A stretch of 64,000 bases of DNA from Cerioporus squamosus (taxonomy: Eukaryota > Basidiomycota > Agaricomycetes > Polyporales > Polyporaceae): assembly GCA_022592435.1 (NCBI GenBank), contig JABYQS010000083.1, positions 101,115-165,114 on the forward strand, written 5' to 3'. The translations under genes and the position numbers were made by a program. Positions 11,812 to 23,668 of the stretch are shown one piece after another. Positions within the stretch are counted from its first letter, which is position 1; each line of letters begins with the position of its first letter. Under the pieces are notes generated by a model that was not told where the DNA came from, made no database searches, and worked only from the letters and a program-made list of their open reading frames with translations.

Positions 11812-13496
11812 ATGACCACACCCAGAATCCCTCTCGAGCTGCAAGAGCTCGTCATTGACTTGATCGATGACGACCGGGACTATGGGGTCGTTACAGCAAC
11901 ACTTCGGAGCTGCACCCTGACGTGCCGTGCGTGGTTCCCGCGGAGCAGACGTCGTCTCTATCGGCGCTTGAGCTTGATCAACATCCGGCCGACGGTGCTG
12001 AGCCAGCTGGGGGAACTCATCGACCGAGACCCAGAGGTTCCAAACGGGGTCCAGATTCTGCTGACTCAAGCGCAGCCTGAGGAAGGCGAGAAGGGTGAGG
12101 GCGAGGAGAACGCCGAATCGGACGAGAGGGCCAAAGAAGTACAAGACGAGGAGAATGACGACAAGGGAGCATATGCATACGACGAGGAAGATCGGAACCA
12201 CAGTGTCCACAACGAGCAGCAGCAGCAGCGGCAGCGGGAGACGAGTCTGGTGAAGATGATTGTTAGCACCGAAGCAGTCCTGCTCTCTCTATCTGGAAAG
12301 CTACCTCGTTTGGCGTCGCTCGCGATCTGGAAGACAGTGCTCAACTCGCCAGCACGTCTCCCGATGCTAGCGGGCTTCCCAGCACTCACCACCCTCGAGC
12401 TGTACTACGTTACCATCTCAAGCTATGGCGCCTTTCAACAGATGCTTGCCGTGGCCCCATCACTGAGGAGGCTGATAGTGTCCGAGATGACTTTGACATC
12501 TACCCACATCTCCCCGACCATCCAGTATTGTCGACTACGCTGCCCGCAGCTCACACAGCTACTGTGGACCAGGAAATCTTCCCTGTCAGTGAGTACTCCG
12601 GCGTTGCTTTGCTTATTCTAAGAGTGCCATGAACTCAGCCAGAGCACTGGCAGGATGAGCAGAGCGACTCTGCTGTCTTGGCACACCTCCTCCGGAACTT
12701 GCACGTCTGTAGATCGCTCGAGTACCTCATCTTCTGCGGTATGAAAACAATTGATATCGACAACATCATTGCCATCGGTGCGTTCCTGTCTATGCAGCAA
12801 AAAGCATCATCTACTGATGCATCGTGCGCAGTCACCTCTAACCGATTTCCGGACTCGCTCGTTTTCCGCAATCTCTCTACACTGGGACTTGACATTTATC
12901 TCCATGAAGACACGGCACAAGACGTACTGTCCGGCTTATTGAGGTCTACCATCCGTCTGATTGCAACCTTGTGGCCGTCCGACACCCATGCACTACGACG
13001 GAGAACGATTAGATTGGAGTTCCTGTATCCAGGGGGCACACCAATAGCGGTTGCCGACGCTGATTCCGGTCATACGTCCCTCAACCGGACCGAGGACATT
13101 CCGGAACGCCTCCTTCGGGCTCTCAAGGATGTGAGCGCGGAGCTGGAACGTATGCTCTCTGCCATCGACTGGAACGGTAGCGCTGTTGTGCTCGTATTTG
13201 AGGAACGGAGGGCCGGCGCGCGAGATGTCTCCGAAGAGGCCGAGATCCTACGTGCCTTCATCGTCTCGCTTCGCTCCAGAGTGGCGGGTATCTTTCCGGA
13301 GTTACATCGACGTGGGATCCTGTCGGTCAAGTTCAGAACCTGGTACTCGGATGGTAAGGTCTCTCATGATGTTCCAAAGGTCATGACAGCTGACCAGAAC
13401 GCAGCCTTTCTAGAAAACATGCCCCGTTTCGATTGGGTGGAGGATAGCAAAGGGAATTTCGAAGGCATCCCGTTCAGGTGGTCCGTATTTGATTAG
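11812..13496 (+). CDS. F-box-like/LRR protein, family copy 1
   Basis: Model join(11812..12588, 12639..12777, 12832..13353, 13405..13496), 509 aa. The F-box-like motif is IPLELQELVIDLIDDD, then TLRSCTLTCRAWFPRSRRRL; it probably binds Skp1. Leucine-rich segments follow (LPRLASLAIWK, FPALTTLELYYVTISSYGAF, RRLIVSEMTLTSTHISPTI). An acidic low-complexity insert with a QQQQRQR run lies near residues 90-140 and is shared only with copy 4. Intron 2 is 54 nt, so reading through it stays open; the non-triplet length of the equivalent intron in copy 5 shows it is a true intron. This copy is on the plus strand, the other four on minus. The start matches the conserved MTTPR of the paralogues. An upstream in-frame ATG at 11686 lies in conserved 5' flank and was rejected. 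Confidence 0.83.
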
Positions 13497-13993
13497 GTCA
13501 GCGACTCTACTCTCCTTGAATAACTACGCGCGTTCACCATCGTCTACGACTCCAGGTCACAACCCACCGCATCTGTTCTGTAGCTACGTTCTCGGCAATC
13601 CGTCCTCTGGTGATCTCATTTATTTACTTATCGAGAACGTCATCTTCAGGCCGCATCCTCGACCGCGCAGGAGCTGCCAGCGTGACGTTCTGCGTTCAGC
13701 TGTTGCGGACAACTTCGAATGGACCCGGCGCACTTCACAGCTCGGCGGACACTGACATGTCCATAGCTGCCACGAGAAGTTCGGGCTAACGACAAGATAA
13801 GCTTGAATGAAAGATCAATTGATCCATACTAGTATCGACGGCCGCAAGCCTCCGCAAGTTTCGACTCGACGCGCGCCACTGCAAAAACGGGTACAGGCGA
13901 TATAACGGCGAGATCGATGGGCGATATCTCTCATCCTGCCACCAAGCACCTTTGGTATCGGTACACCAACACCCATATCGCATCTAGGCAGCC
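13497..13993. other. Spacer between F-box-like copy 1 and GNAT gene 1
   Basis: The first ~90 bases after the F-box stop are similar to the 3' flanks of copies 4 and 5 (GCGTTCACCATC..CTACGACTCCAGGTCAC), so they belong to the duplicated unit. From 13830 a motif GACTCGACGCGCGCCA...CGAGATCGATG precedes GNAT gene 1 and recurs before GNAT gene 2. Confidence 0.55.
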
Positions 13994-14852
13994 ATGGAGA
14001 ACGGGCAACCACATGCACAAACACCTCAGCAGCAGCCAGAGGTCTCCTCCACCGGCCCACCGTCATCCTCCGAGGTCAAATTCTGCCTCCCCATCCGGGA
14101 GCTACAGAACGACCGCGTGAAACTCACCCCGTTCATCGTACGTTACCGCACGCGCCCTGTATTGGCAGCACGTTCACGTACACTCCCTGCAGCCATCCAT
14201 CCACGGTCCTGCGTACTGGGAGGGGACCCGCGCCAACCCCGAGATCTACACCTTCGCCCCACTGGGACCGTTCCCGACGTACGACGCGTTCTTCGCACAC
14301 ATCAGCCCGCGCTGGTGTCCGCGCCCCGAGCAGATTGTCTTCGCCATCCTCGCCAAGACCTCCTCCCCCGCCCCCGCCCCTGCCTCACACCCGGATACGA
14401 ACACGGAGCCGGCCCCATACGCGTTCGCAGGGATATGCGGGTACATCAACACCGTCCCCGCGCACCTCAGCACCGAGATCGGCGCCCTCGTCAGCCTGCC
14501 CGCCTTCCAAGGCACAGGCGTCATGTCCGCGGCCGTCGCCCTCTTGATGCAATACGCGCTCCTCCTTCCGGGCGAGGGCGGACTGGGCCTCCGGCGCGTG
14601 CAGTACCAGACGGACGCGAGTAACGAGCGCTCAATCGGCCTCGCTCGCAAGTTTGGGTTCCAGCAGGAGGGTATCTTGAGGTGGCATCGCGTCCTGCCTG
14701 GAGAGAAGTCTGGTCTGGAGCCGAGGGCGGGCGACGGGAAGCCCGGGACAAAAGGGAGGCATACGGCGATCCTGGCAGCGTGCTGGGATGACTGGGAGCA
14801 GGGGTTGAAGGAGCAGATCAGTCGACCTGAGCACATTTTGTATGCCGCGTAG
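13994..14852 (+). CDS. GNAT-family N-acetyltransferase 1
   Basis: Model join(13994..14137, 14193..14852), 267 aa. It resembles the RimJ/RimL-type (Acetyltransf_3) GNAT group that acetylates small molecules or protein N-termini with acetyl-CoA. Visible signs: an N-terminal strand RELQNDRVKLTPFI; the central IGALVSLPAFQGTGVMSAA, whose Q-G-T-G-V stretch fits the acetyl-CoA pyrophosphate-binding loop; and the C-terminal ERSIGLARKFGFQQEGILRW, a highly typical motif. A Pro/Ala-rich insert near residue 110 is absent from copy 2. The substrate cannot be predicted. It is a tandem duplicate of the next gene, with the intron at the same place (after TPF-I/N). Confidence 0.88.
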
Positions 14853-15229
14853 CGCGTCAGGTGGGAGTACGCGCACCTATGGTTCTGCGCAAGCATACGA
14901 CTGTAACCCAAGGTCTTTCAAGTTGATCTCTCCGGAGACATCTTGCAGCTTGCAGCTTGAAGCTCTGGAGCCGGAGTATGCGTCCACAGGGCGATACGCT
15001 TCACACCGCAGCGGCTATTCAGCTTGTTGCAACTTGTAAGTGGTGGTGGTCCTTGGTGAACCTGGTGGCGTAGCGATGAGCATGGCTGACTCGACGCGCG
15101 CCACAAGCGAGATCGATGACTCACAGCAGTCTTCAGCAGCAGACATACCTCGGTAGATGATACTGACCTTGGCTTCCTTCCTATCCCATTACAACACCCA
15201 AGCAAGAGCAGCGTACAGATATCCCGGAG

Positions 15230-16011
15230 ATGGCAGAAGCATCTCCCGAGGTCCCAGTCGACTTCTGCTTCCCCATCCGAAACCTCGAGAATGACCGCGT
15301 CAAGCTCACCCCATTCAACGTGAGTCCCCTCAACCCTTCTCCACGACCGTCGTCTCCACGACCGACACACGCAATCTGCAGCCATCCCTCCACGGCGACG
15401 CGTACTGGGCAGGAACACACGCCCACCCCGAGGTGTACACCTTCCTCCCCTTCGGGCCCTTCCCCTCCCTCCCCGCCTTCCTCGCCTACATCGACGCGCG
15501 CTGGCAGCGCTCCCCCGAACACGTCCTCTTCGCCACGCTCGACAAAGCGTCCGGCGGCGCGTTCGCGGGCATCTGCGCATACATCAACAGCTCCGCCGCG
15601 AACCTCAGCACCGAGATCGGCGCAATCATCTGCCTGCCTGCGTTCCAGAGCAAAGGCATCACCTCCGCGGCGGTCTCGCTGCTCATGCAATACGCGCTGC
15701 GCCTCTCGAGCGAGGGCGGGCTCGGGCTCCGACGCGTACAGTGGCAGGCACACGAGAACAACGAGCGCTCGATTGGGCTCGCGCGCAAGCACGGTTTCCA
15801 GCTGGAGGGCATCATCCGGTGGCAGCGCGTGCTTCCGGGCGACAAGCTTGGCGTGGAGCCGAGGGACGGGGATAGCAGACCCGGGACGAAGGGCAGGCAT
15901 ACGGCACTCTTGTCGGTGTGCTGGGACGACTGGGAGCAAGGTGTGAAGGAGAAGATCTGTCGACCTGGGCTGACTATGTACGCGGCGCAGGGAAGCTTAG
16001 ACCAGAAGTAA
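15230..16011 (+). CDS. GNAT-family N-acetyltransferase 2 (tandem paralogue)
   Basis: Model join(15230..15319, 15382..16011), 239 aa. It has the same fold markers as copy 1: FPIRNLENDRVKLTPFN, TEIGAIICLPAFQSKGITSA (acetyl-CoA loop with QSKGI), ERSIGLARKHGFQLEGIIRW, and a C-terminal CWDDWEQGVKEKI. It lacks copy 1's Pro/Ala insert and part of its N-terminal extension. The two genes are 377 bp apart, same strand, with equivalent introns (55 and 62 nt). Part of the upstream region is also shared, so the duplication probably included promoter sequence. Both reading frames are intact, so both copies are likely functional. Confidence 0.9.
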
Positions 16012-16152
16012 AGCAACGACCACGCACCTGCACAACTCGTGGATCTGCTCTCAAGGGCGAACCGTTTGGATTTGCTACCGTGGAAACCAAGCTAATAGCA
16101 CAATACATGCGAAAACCTCATTCTATGGCATGATGCTTCCGTGCGCGAGTAT

Positions 16153-17776
16153 TTACTTCCGCGTCTTGTCATCCCAACTGCGGGACTTGTCAGAAAGAAG
16201 ACAACATGAATACATTCAACGAGATCACTCACAGATCCATGAACAGCTTCCAGAGAACCGAAAACATCAAGCCCTGGAGACCGTTTGCAAGGATACGCGT
16301 CTTCAAGCCGCGGCCGAACAACCCACGCAGGCCATCCTGCGCAATGACAGCCTCCGCAGCCGCGAAGTACCCAATGCGCGTCTCGTGCACCTGCCGGTAT
16401 GTCTTCACGACGCGCAGGGAGTTTGAAACTGAGTCGGACACGACCGACGCGCAGAAGCCGATGAACGCTTGGCGAAGCACCTTCTCGATAAGGGTGTTCG
16501 GTTGCGGGAGGGCCTCGTTCAGACCGTTGTACGTCCCGAACCACGGGTAATGTCCGACGAACGTAGCAGCAGCGGTCGCGAACGCGCCATACCACAATGT
16601 GCCGATACCGTAGCGCTTGATCTGCAGCTCCGACGTCAACAACAATCAAGCTGGATTGGGACTTGTGCACGCACCCTCGAGCGCAAGATCGAGAGTCCAG
16701 CCTTCCCGTCAGTCTGCATCGTCGTCTTGACGGTGTCGATGGGCGTGAGGATCATCCGGAAGGACGCAGCGGCGAGGGACGCGAAGATCGTCTGCGCGAG
16801 CGCAGGCAAATTCCGCATGTACTTGTTCCCTTTCAGCAGGGCGAGGATGCCGACGTTGGCCGCTGTGTCGCCGAAACGTGCGACGGGGCCCTGCACGAGC
16901 GCGGCAGTGAGACCCTGGTAGTAGCGCGTCCATCCACCGTCCGCGTAGAGCGTCTTGGTCGCCTGCGTCATCGTCGTGCCGTAGCGGTACTGGTAGTTCA
17001 TGATCGTGCGGAGGGGCATGAGGGTGAGCACTTGCAGGACCATAGCCGCGGCGCCGCTGAGACCACCACCGAGTGCCTTCTTTAGCGTTGCTCCGAGGTC
17101 AAACTGGCATATGTAGGGTCGATTAGTCCTGTGGTTTTTAAAAACTCGTGAAGGGAGACGATGCATAGGCATGCATATTGCTGATCAAACGACCGCATAT
17201 ACGCGCATAGAGGTCGCAAAAAGGGCAGATCGGCCAGTCCGCAAGTTCAGCCATCGACGCGTGTTGGTACGAACACGCTCTGTAGAAATTCCAGTCCGTG
17301 ACGTTGAACGCAAGCGTCTCATGGTCCTAGTATCTCGGAGAGCGAGACAACAGATCATGGCACGTCTAGCTTGTTGATGAGACGAGTGCATATTTGGGTG
17401 CAGATGGGGCAGAGCCGGTCGAGTGCCAGATTCATGACGAGAACGGCTGCATATATGCACGCACAGTGCTCCGTCATGACTGAGTGGACTATGGCAGGCT
17501 CGCCGGAGCTGCGTGCATGACATCTTGCTCTTCGCCCGCCGTTCGTCCCGTACATCATGGCCATTCAGACGCATGATTCACAATACTCACCTCTATATCA
17601 TCCGCGTCGATAAACCCCTTGATGAATACCGCCGTGGCGAGCACGCCGAGCACGGTAAACACTGCGTACCAGCCAATCGTCCACCATGTGCGCTGTTTCT
17701 CGGGAGGCGGGGGGGATTCACCTGCTTCCGCGCGGTCTAGGAGGGGTTCCCGCTCGTCGATGGGCCTGTCGGCCAT
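16153..17776 (-). CDS. Mitochondrial-carrier-family (SLC25-like) membrane protein
   Basis: Model complement(join(16153..16177, 16233..16627, 16675..17103, 17591..17776)), 344 aa. Exon 1 encodes an acidic/Pro-rich N-terminus (MADRPIDEREPLLDR) and one helix (WYAVFTVLGVLATAVFI). Exon 2 has GGGLSGAAAMVLQVLTLMPL and FRMILTPIDTVKTTMQ; the latter holds a P-x-D-x-(V)-K carrier signature. Exon 3 has IGTLWYGAFATAAATFVGHY and SVSNSLRVVKTYRQV, a degenerate repeat. The end is a 25-nt exon completing MDLWDDKTRK; stopping at the upstream TGA instead would overlap a perfect GTGAGT donor. The 487-nt first intron is far longer than the others and holds no recognisable exon. The transported substrate is unknown, and one extra N-terminal helix is unusual for SLC25 proteins. 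Confidence 0.8.
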
Positions 17777-18484
17777 GGTGGGAGTGAGGGAAGAGAGGGC
17801 GGCGGGGGCGTGGACATCGCTGACTGAGGCAAGCCTCTGTTACGATAGCGCAAGGGCGTTATCTCACGCGTTCGTAATTCGGGCATCTTTATCTTATCTA
17901 ATCCCCGCCTGCCACGCGAGCATCCCGCCCAGCGTGTCGGCGACGTCGAGAGTTTTTCGATGGCGACGACGACGACAGCTTTGACCACACCCACCTCCAT
18001 GATGGACGGACATGGGCTACACTCTTACCACCTGCTTCTCTCGACTTTCATCCGGACTACGAAGGTGCACCGACATCGCGAGGTCATGACTGGGGCGGTA
18101 CTCTCTGTTCAAGTGCAAAGCAACGTACTTCCTCTTCACTGCTGACGGCATACGGGCCATCCAGGTCAAGGGGTATCAGGCGAATCATGTTCAAGTTTTG
18201 CATGAGTTTCTGTCGCCACCTCATAGCTCTCACGAGCAAGCAGACGAAGCTGCACGAAGGGTCTCCCGGTACAGAACGGATACCAAGTTTCATGACATGT
18301 TCTTACAACCTCTTTACCACAAACCACGTCACACGCATACCCATGTCATCTCCATATGAGGGTTCCTGTGGGCTAGCGTTAAGGGACTCAGTGAGAGTCC
18401 CTCCTGCAGACCCCAACTTGCGAGGCTTACCGTCGTAGTGCCAGCCCCGATCGACCTGAGACTACTACTTTCGTTGCGAATTAA
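17777..18484. other. Intergenic region without recognised gene
   Basis: This is upstream of the carrier gene and downstream of a small secreted protein gene. Only short, unsupported ORFs are present. Confidence 0.55.
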
Positions 18485-18788
18485 TCAGCCGAGCTGCGGG
18501 ATCTCACCATGCTCGCTGCGTCGGAGGTCCGGGATCTCCTCATGCACGCTCCGCATGATGTTGAGACTCTCGCGTTGCTCAGCCCTGCCCATAATTCCTT
18601 TCCCGCGACGCGCAGCGCCAGTCTCAACCACAGCACTTATGGCGAGGACTGCATAAGCAAGTCAGTCAGCCTGACTTTCTTTCAGCTACGAATGTCGGCG
18701 GCTACTCACGATCAACAGGCGACGCGACTGTGCCCGTGGTGAAAAGGGCCAGCGCGGCCGTGATGAGCATGAGCATCGAGGACTTCAT
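18485..18788 (-). CDS. Small secreted protein A (80 aa)
   Basis: Model complement(join(18485..18648, 18710..18788)), intron 61 nt, phase 1. It starts with a clear signal peptide (MKSSMLMLITAALALFTTGT, then VASPVD). The mature part is about 55 residues, Cys-free and charged, with dibasic ARR and LRR sites. It ends with two related short stretches, HEEIPDL and HGEIPQL, separated by RRSE. The gene is too short and split to appear as a normal ORF. Exon 1 is 79 nt, as in protein C, and the intron falls at the same codon position as in B and C, so I treat the three as one family. Function is unknown; secreted peptide hormone-like, effector-like or peptide-natural-product precursor are all open. Confidence 0.65.
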
Positions 18789-19657
18789 GGTGCTGCTGGT
18801 GATTGGGCGTAATGGAGACTTCCTGGATGAGATGAGCGGGTGGTGAGTCGTCTCTCAGGGCTGGAGCTGCTTCCTTATACCACTGAACCTCCTACGCCGC
18901 GTACAAATCTCCGCCGAGACTCGGGGCCCGCTGGAACTGCGCGGCACACCTGCGACCTTCTCGCTTTTAGAGAACGTTACGGCGCGTTGTTATCTCCGCT
19001 CGACTGCTCAACCGAGAGCACTTCTTGAATATGGTACGTACGCACAGGTCGCCTCTTCGTCTTCCACGCGTCTTCTCTGATAGCACGACGATAGATGCCC
19101 TGTCCATTTTTGCACTCAACAAGTCTCGCCACAAACAGAATGCCGACTGACCCCCTTCGTTCCCCATTGGATACGCCTGCCTCCAACGCTGGCAAAGACG
19201 TCGAAGCTTCGTTGCCGGATAACATCACAAGCATGTGCGGTGCAAGAAGCGAGTCTTCCGTAAGCTGATAATATTGGCCACAGCTCTTCAACCAGCGCCG
19301 CGCCCCGGCTCTCCGGTCACCGTCGGCTTGTACTTTGAACTGGCGTCGCATTCCCTCGCAGTACGCGGTTTTCCGTATGTGCACGTAGCGGTCGGGTCTG
19401 GTCGTACACACCTGCTCATCGGCGGAACAAATCAGCGATCCCGAACCCCAGCATGCTTCCTCGTCGCATACCCCAAAGGTGTGCGGTGTTACAACGAAGC
19501 TCGCATATTCATCTCTTCGGTTATTTGTGACTATCAAGATACGGCTTTCACGTGGGTCATCAGCCCAAACAGCCTGGCTCGTCGAACGTCTCCCCATTCA
19601 CCTCATGGATTCTCCTTGGCTCTTCTCGCCTGGCTAAAGCAGCGCGGTGCCAGGAAC
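18789..19657. other. Spacer between small secreted genes A and B
   Basis: It contains the promoter of A and the 3' flank of B. No other gene is supported. Confidence 0.5.
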
Positions 19658-19958
19658 CTAGTTGCGGCTGGCGATGAAGCCGTTCTCCTGGACATCCCAC
19701 TCCCTCGCATAGACCGCGCGGGCAATAAACTCGTTCTCCTTCCGTCCCCGGAAGTCGTTTCCCCCATCCTCTTGTCTGATGACTGTCTTATCACTCTTCA
19801 AGTTGACGACAAGTCCCGCAACCGGAGCTGTCCATCCGCGAAGGTGAGCGTCGCAACGACGGCAGGATCTCGGGTGATTCACCCCCGAGCAGGGCTGCTG
19901 CTTGCTCTATGAAGAACGCAAGGAGGGCCAAAGCGACTGCAGTGACTGAGAGCTGCAT
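19658..19958 (-). CDS. Small secreted protein B (81 aa)
   Basis: Model complement(join(19658..19827, 19883..19958)), intron 55 nt, phase 1. The signal peptide reads MQLSVTAVALALLAFFIEQA. The predicted mature chain starts near LLGAPVAGLV and is Cys-free and strongly charged. It has a near repeat: ENEFIARA and, 14 residues later, ENGFIASR, ending SRN. A GRK site precedes the first repeat. It resembles protein C (E-D-x3-N-x-F-x-R pattern) more than A. It is expressed, if at all, from the same strand as A, about 0.9 kb away. No known family is recognised. Confidence 0.65.
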
Positions 19959-21218
19959 GGTGCGTGGGGCCTATAGGTACGCTGGCCAGGTACCTTCCTA
20001 TCGCCTGCAGACTTCAGCTCATAACTATATCCTCGGCCATGAACCGAATGTGAGCGGCCTCGCTCAATCGACGGCGGAGCGCGCTGCGCACGTATGTCCG
20101 ACCAGGCCTATCTACGTCTCAACTTCTATCCAGCTGAACTTCTATCCCACTTACTACGCGGCTCCGCTTCTATCCTAGTACGTTGTCTTCTATCCAGCTC
20201 AGCTGTTGAAGCGCGCTATCAATATTCACTGCCTTTTGAGGGCTCCTAGTTAACATTCGAGCTCCGGTCAACAGATGATAACTGGTGGCGTAGTCCTGTG
20301 TAGTCAAACCTGAATTGTCCCCCGGGTCGACTCCTGAATGCTGGTGAGGGGATGTTACCTGTAAGAGTACTTGAGTCTCAGCTAGCTGAGGCAGCTGAGA
20401 TCGGTTGCGGAAGGTTGCAGCTACTCGAACCGGGTTCGAGTAGGCCGCCAACTCGCTACGTGTACTAGGTTGTGATGCATGTGACCTGTTCGGACGGTAG
20501 CGCCTACTAGCGTGTACTAGAGGATATTTTCCTCTGGAATCACTGGTCTACAATAGCGTGCAACTACCTGCTTTCTCCTGAGACACTCGCGCTTCCACTA
20601 ACCGGGGTCAAAACGCAGTGAATGTATCATCGTAATCCGCAGCCTTCACGCGCGCCACGACCTGTGGGTGCATCGTACGCTGCAATCAAGGGTCCTTCAC
20701 GTAGCCGGAATCTGTGGCTCTCTCAATATTTTCTCTCTGCGGGGGCGGTCGCCGACGTCCCGTGACGTTCTCCGATATTCTCCAATATACAATCAGAGGA
20801 AGATCTCGACAAGTATCATCAAGGAGCAGGGTCAGATTGCCAATTACATGCATACAAGGCATGGAGCGGGACGGTATCAATGCAGTAGCATACGATGAGG
20901 GTGGAAGAATCGAGATCACAATGAGGACAGCGAATAGAGCAAACTTGGAGACTGGTAAACAGTGAGCGAGCGATGAGGTGGAGGAGACTAGACGGCAGTG
21001 AAGAGAGGAGTCTGTCGGAGTGATGCTACCCGGACACTCACGGGGACAAGCCAGCATAGGGCAGCAGTGAGAATGAACGTCACCGCGTTCGGTCGGTCGA
21101 TGTGACGGCGTCATGGCAGACGCAATTCCTCGAAGAATGGGTGCGGGCTTTGTGTGCTATATTCAACCTGTAATGGGTGAATACGCGGCGGGTGCCAGTT
21201 CAGAATGGTATCACCCAC
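19959..21218. other. Intergenic region with a perfect palindrome
   Basis: No gene is supported. A perfect 11-bp inverted repeat (CTACTCGAACC / GGTTCGAGTAG, 1-nt centre) lies at about 20421-20443. From 20690 the minus strand carries a long but featureless ORF in the 3' flank of F-box-like copy 2. Confidence 0.45.
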
Positions 21219-22749
21219 CTATTCAAGAGCATGGAACGTGGACGGGAAGGCCTCCAATTCCCCTTTGCTATTCTCCGCCCAGTCGTACCAGAACTGACGT
21301 CCTAGTAGCAAAGGATGAAGTCCGTGGTCAGCAATGGGCATGTCCCTCTGAACTCAGAATTATAAGCCGCCTCACTAATGTCAAAGGTTTTGAACTTTAC
21401 CGACAGGAGGCCACGCCGATGCAATTCTGGGAAAACACTCGCCATCCTAGAGCGAAGTTCGAGCGAGAGAATCAAGTCCCGTATACGCTCCTTCGACAAC
21501 TCCCGATGCCGATCTTCGTCCGTGAACATGAACTCGACGCTGCGGAGCCCGTCCCAATCAGCGGCAGCTAGCACATGTTCGAGCTCCGTGCTGACATCCT
21601 CGAGAGCCCGCAGGAGGCGCTCCACCGGACGGTCCCCAGTCGGATCGGGAGACGTCTGGCTGGGAGTAGCCCGGGGAACCGGCAACCATGTGCTCGCTTT
21701 GCAGACCAGCTCGAATCTGAATGTTCTCTGCTGAGGCAATTGAGCTCCGGACAGCCATAAGGTTGCAATTAGATGGATAGAAGACTTGAGTATGCTCGAT
21801 GGGTCGGCGAGTGCTGATCCAGAGAGGACCAGCCCAAGCCGCAACACGGAGAGATTGCGGAAAGCGAACGAGCGAGTATAAGGGTCTGAAATGACTGTGC
21901 ATGACGCGTCAGCACATGCTTCCTGCTGCGAATGCGAAGATTGAACGCACCACCGGTAATGATCGTATCGATGAGAGGTCCTGAGATGTCGTGCAAGCCG
22001 AGGTACTCGAGCGAGTTACGGACGTCGAGGTTCCGGAGGAGGTGTGTTAGAGAAAGGTCATCTTCCTGCTTCCGCGGATGAGTTCCGAGTCATAGTCAGT
22101 CTCGGAACAAACAAAAAACTGTCGTGGACGTACTCACCCGAATGTGCCAGTGATACCACACTAAGCGTGTAAGTGGTGGGCAGCGTAGTTTGAAATAGTG
22201 AATGGTCGGGGAGATGTGGGTAGATATTAAGTATACGCCGTTGAGAGACAGCCTCCTCAGCCATGGGGCGGTGGCGAGCATCCTTTGGAAGGCCACATAG
22301 CTCGAGAATTTGACTGCTAAGAGCTCGAGAGTGGTAAGTGCCGGAAAGCCGGTTAATACTGGGAGACGTGCAAGGGATGAGGTGATAGGCACATTGAAGA
22401 TTGTGAGCGACGCCAACTGAGGCAGCTTCCCAGCCAAGACGAGCAGGGCTGATCCGGGGCGATTACTGTACTCCGCTCCACGCGACGAATCTTCATTTAC
22501 ATGGAGTTCATAGACAGCGCTGGAGACCTCGGTGTCTCGGCTGATGAGGTCACCGAGGTTATCCAAGGCCCTCTGCGTGATGTCGCCCAACTCTATGCGG
22601 TGGTAGAGACGGCATCTGCTCCGACGGTGCCATGCGCGGCACGTCAACGCGCAGCTCGAAAGTGTCACTGCAAGGAGTCTATAGCGATCGTCATGAAGCA
22701 GGTCAATGACGAGGTATTGCAGCTCGAGAGGGATGCTGGGCGTGGCCAT
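21219..22749 (-). CDS. F-box-like/LRR protein, family copy 2
   Basis: Model complement(join(21219..21301, 21376..21894, 21951..22065, 22138..22749)), 442 aa. F-box-like start MATPSIPLELQYLVIDLLHD, then ALTCRAWHRRSRCRLYHR. LRR-like segments include LPQLASLTIFN and FPALTTLELLAVKFSSYVAF. The C-terminal ELHRRGLLSVKFKT is conserved in all copies. The last exon encodes a WYDWAENSKGELEAFPS tail that aligns with copy 1. It lacks the acidic insert of copies 1 and 4. The ends of introns 1 and 2 are less certain than in copies 1 and 4: the acceptor of intron 1 has shifted, and there are two possible donors 3 nt apart at 21951-21954. The reading frame is intact. Confidence 0.75.
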
Positions 22750-23668
22750 CGAGGTGATGGGGGGATGATGAAGCTTGTGTCCTGGACGGTATGCGTCACG
22801 TCGCGGCGGTGCGTACTTGGGTTTAAAGTTTGACCGGGATGCGATCGTGATGAAGTAGCTTGCTCTACATACCTAGCCTGTTTTTCCCACAGCGACATCT
22901 TGCAAGTTCTGGGCAGATGGCAGGTAGGAGAGGCATCATTCAGTTGAAGGCGAGGAGAAGGAGAAGATCCACCTGAGAAGAGGGGCGTCCTGAACTGCAC
23001 TGTCAATAGCACTGGTGATGAGCCTCCCTGAATCTGCGAGAGATAAGCAGACTCGTGTATGGCAAAAGGAGACAGTCGTCGGGGCAAGATGAAAAGTTCA
23101 ACGAGAAGGGCCGTCTGGGTCAAGTCACGACCGGGATCCCTGGGTTCTCCGAGTCGACAGCTGGATCTGGGACGGTCGCCGGTCGGGCGCGTGTCGTGTG
23201 GGGAGTACTGTCCGATATAAAATGGGAAGATGTTCACAGATATCACTGGATAGCAGGAGACGGCATTCCGAGAACATAGATACAAAATGTGAACGGGGTT
23301 GTAGACAAACTTTGATGGCATACGCTGCGCGCCGGGGAGAGGGAAGCAATCAACGTCGAGGCCAAGATAGTGAAGAGACGAGACTCAAATCCGGGGAATG
23401 TAGAGCAGAGAATGGCATGGAAGAGAGCTGCCGAGAGGACAGCCTGCGTATAGAGAGGGTTGCGCGGGAATCGTGCAGCCCGGACACTTTGCGAGAACAA
23501 AAACAGTACATTGATGGCAGTCTGAGTGGCCCTATACGTCGCATCTGGGAACTCGGCATGATGGCCGACGCGATGAGGGGAAGGGCATAGGGCTTTGTGT
23601 GATGTTTCCGACCTGCCATAGACGATGGTTAAACATGCGGCAGGGCAACCCACATCAGCACCACTCAC
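22750..23668. repeat. Spacer with a sequence duplicated near 26.9-27.3 kb
   Basis: Roughly 22,880-23,215 is similar to 26,940-27,310. Shared landmarks are AGGTAGGAG..GGCAT, GAAGGCGAG, AGCAGACTCGTGTATGGCA and a shared CACGAC..GGATCCCTG stretch. No protein family is recognised in either copy, so this is annotated as a local duplicated spacer, perhaps a gene relic. Confidence 0.5.

Noticed and set aside
14246..14911. Long minus ORF opposite GNAT gene 1
   Set aside because: Antisense shadow of GC-rich coding sequence; the plus strand carries the GNAT motifs.
20410..20450. tRNA B-box-like GGTTCGAGT
   Set aside because: It lies inside a perfect palindrome, and no cloverleaf (acceptor, anticodon arms) can be built around it.
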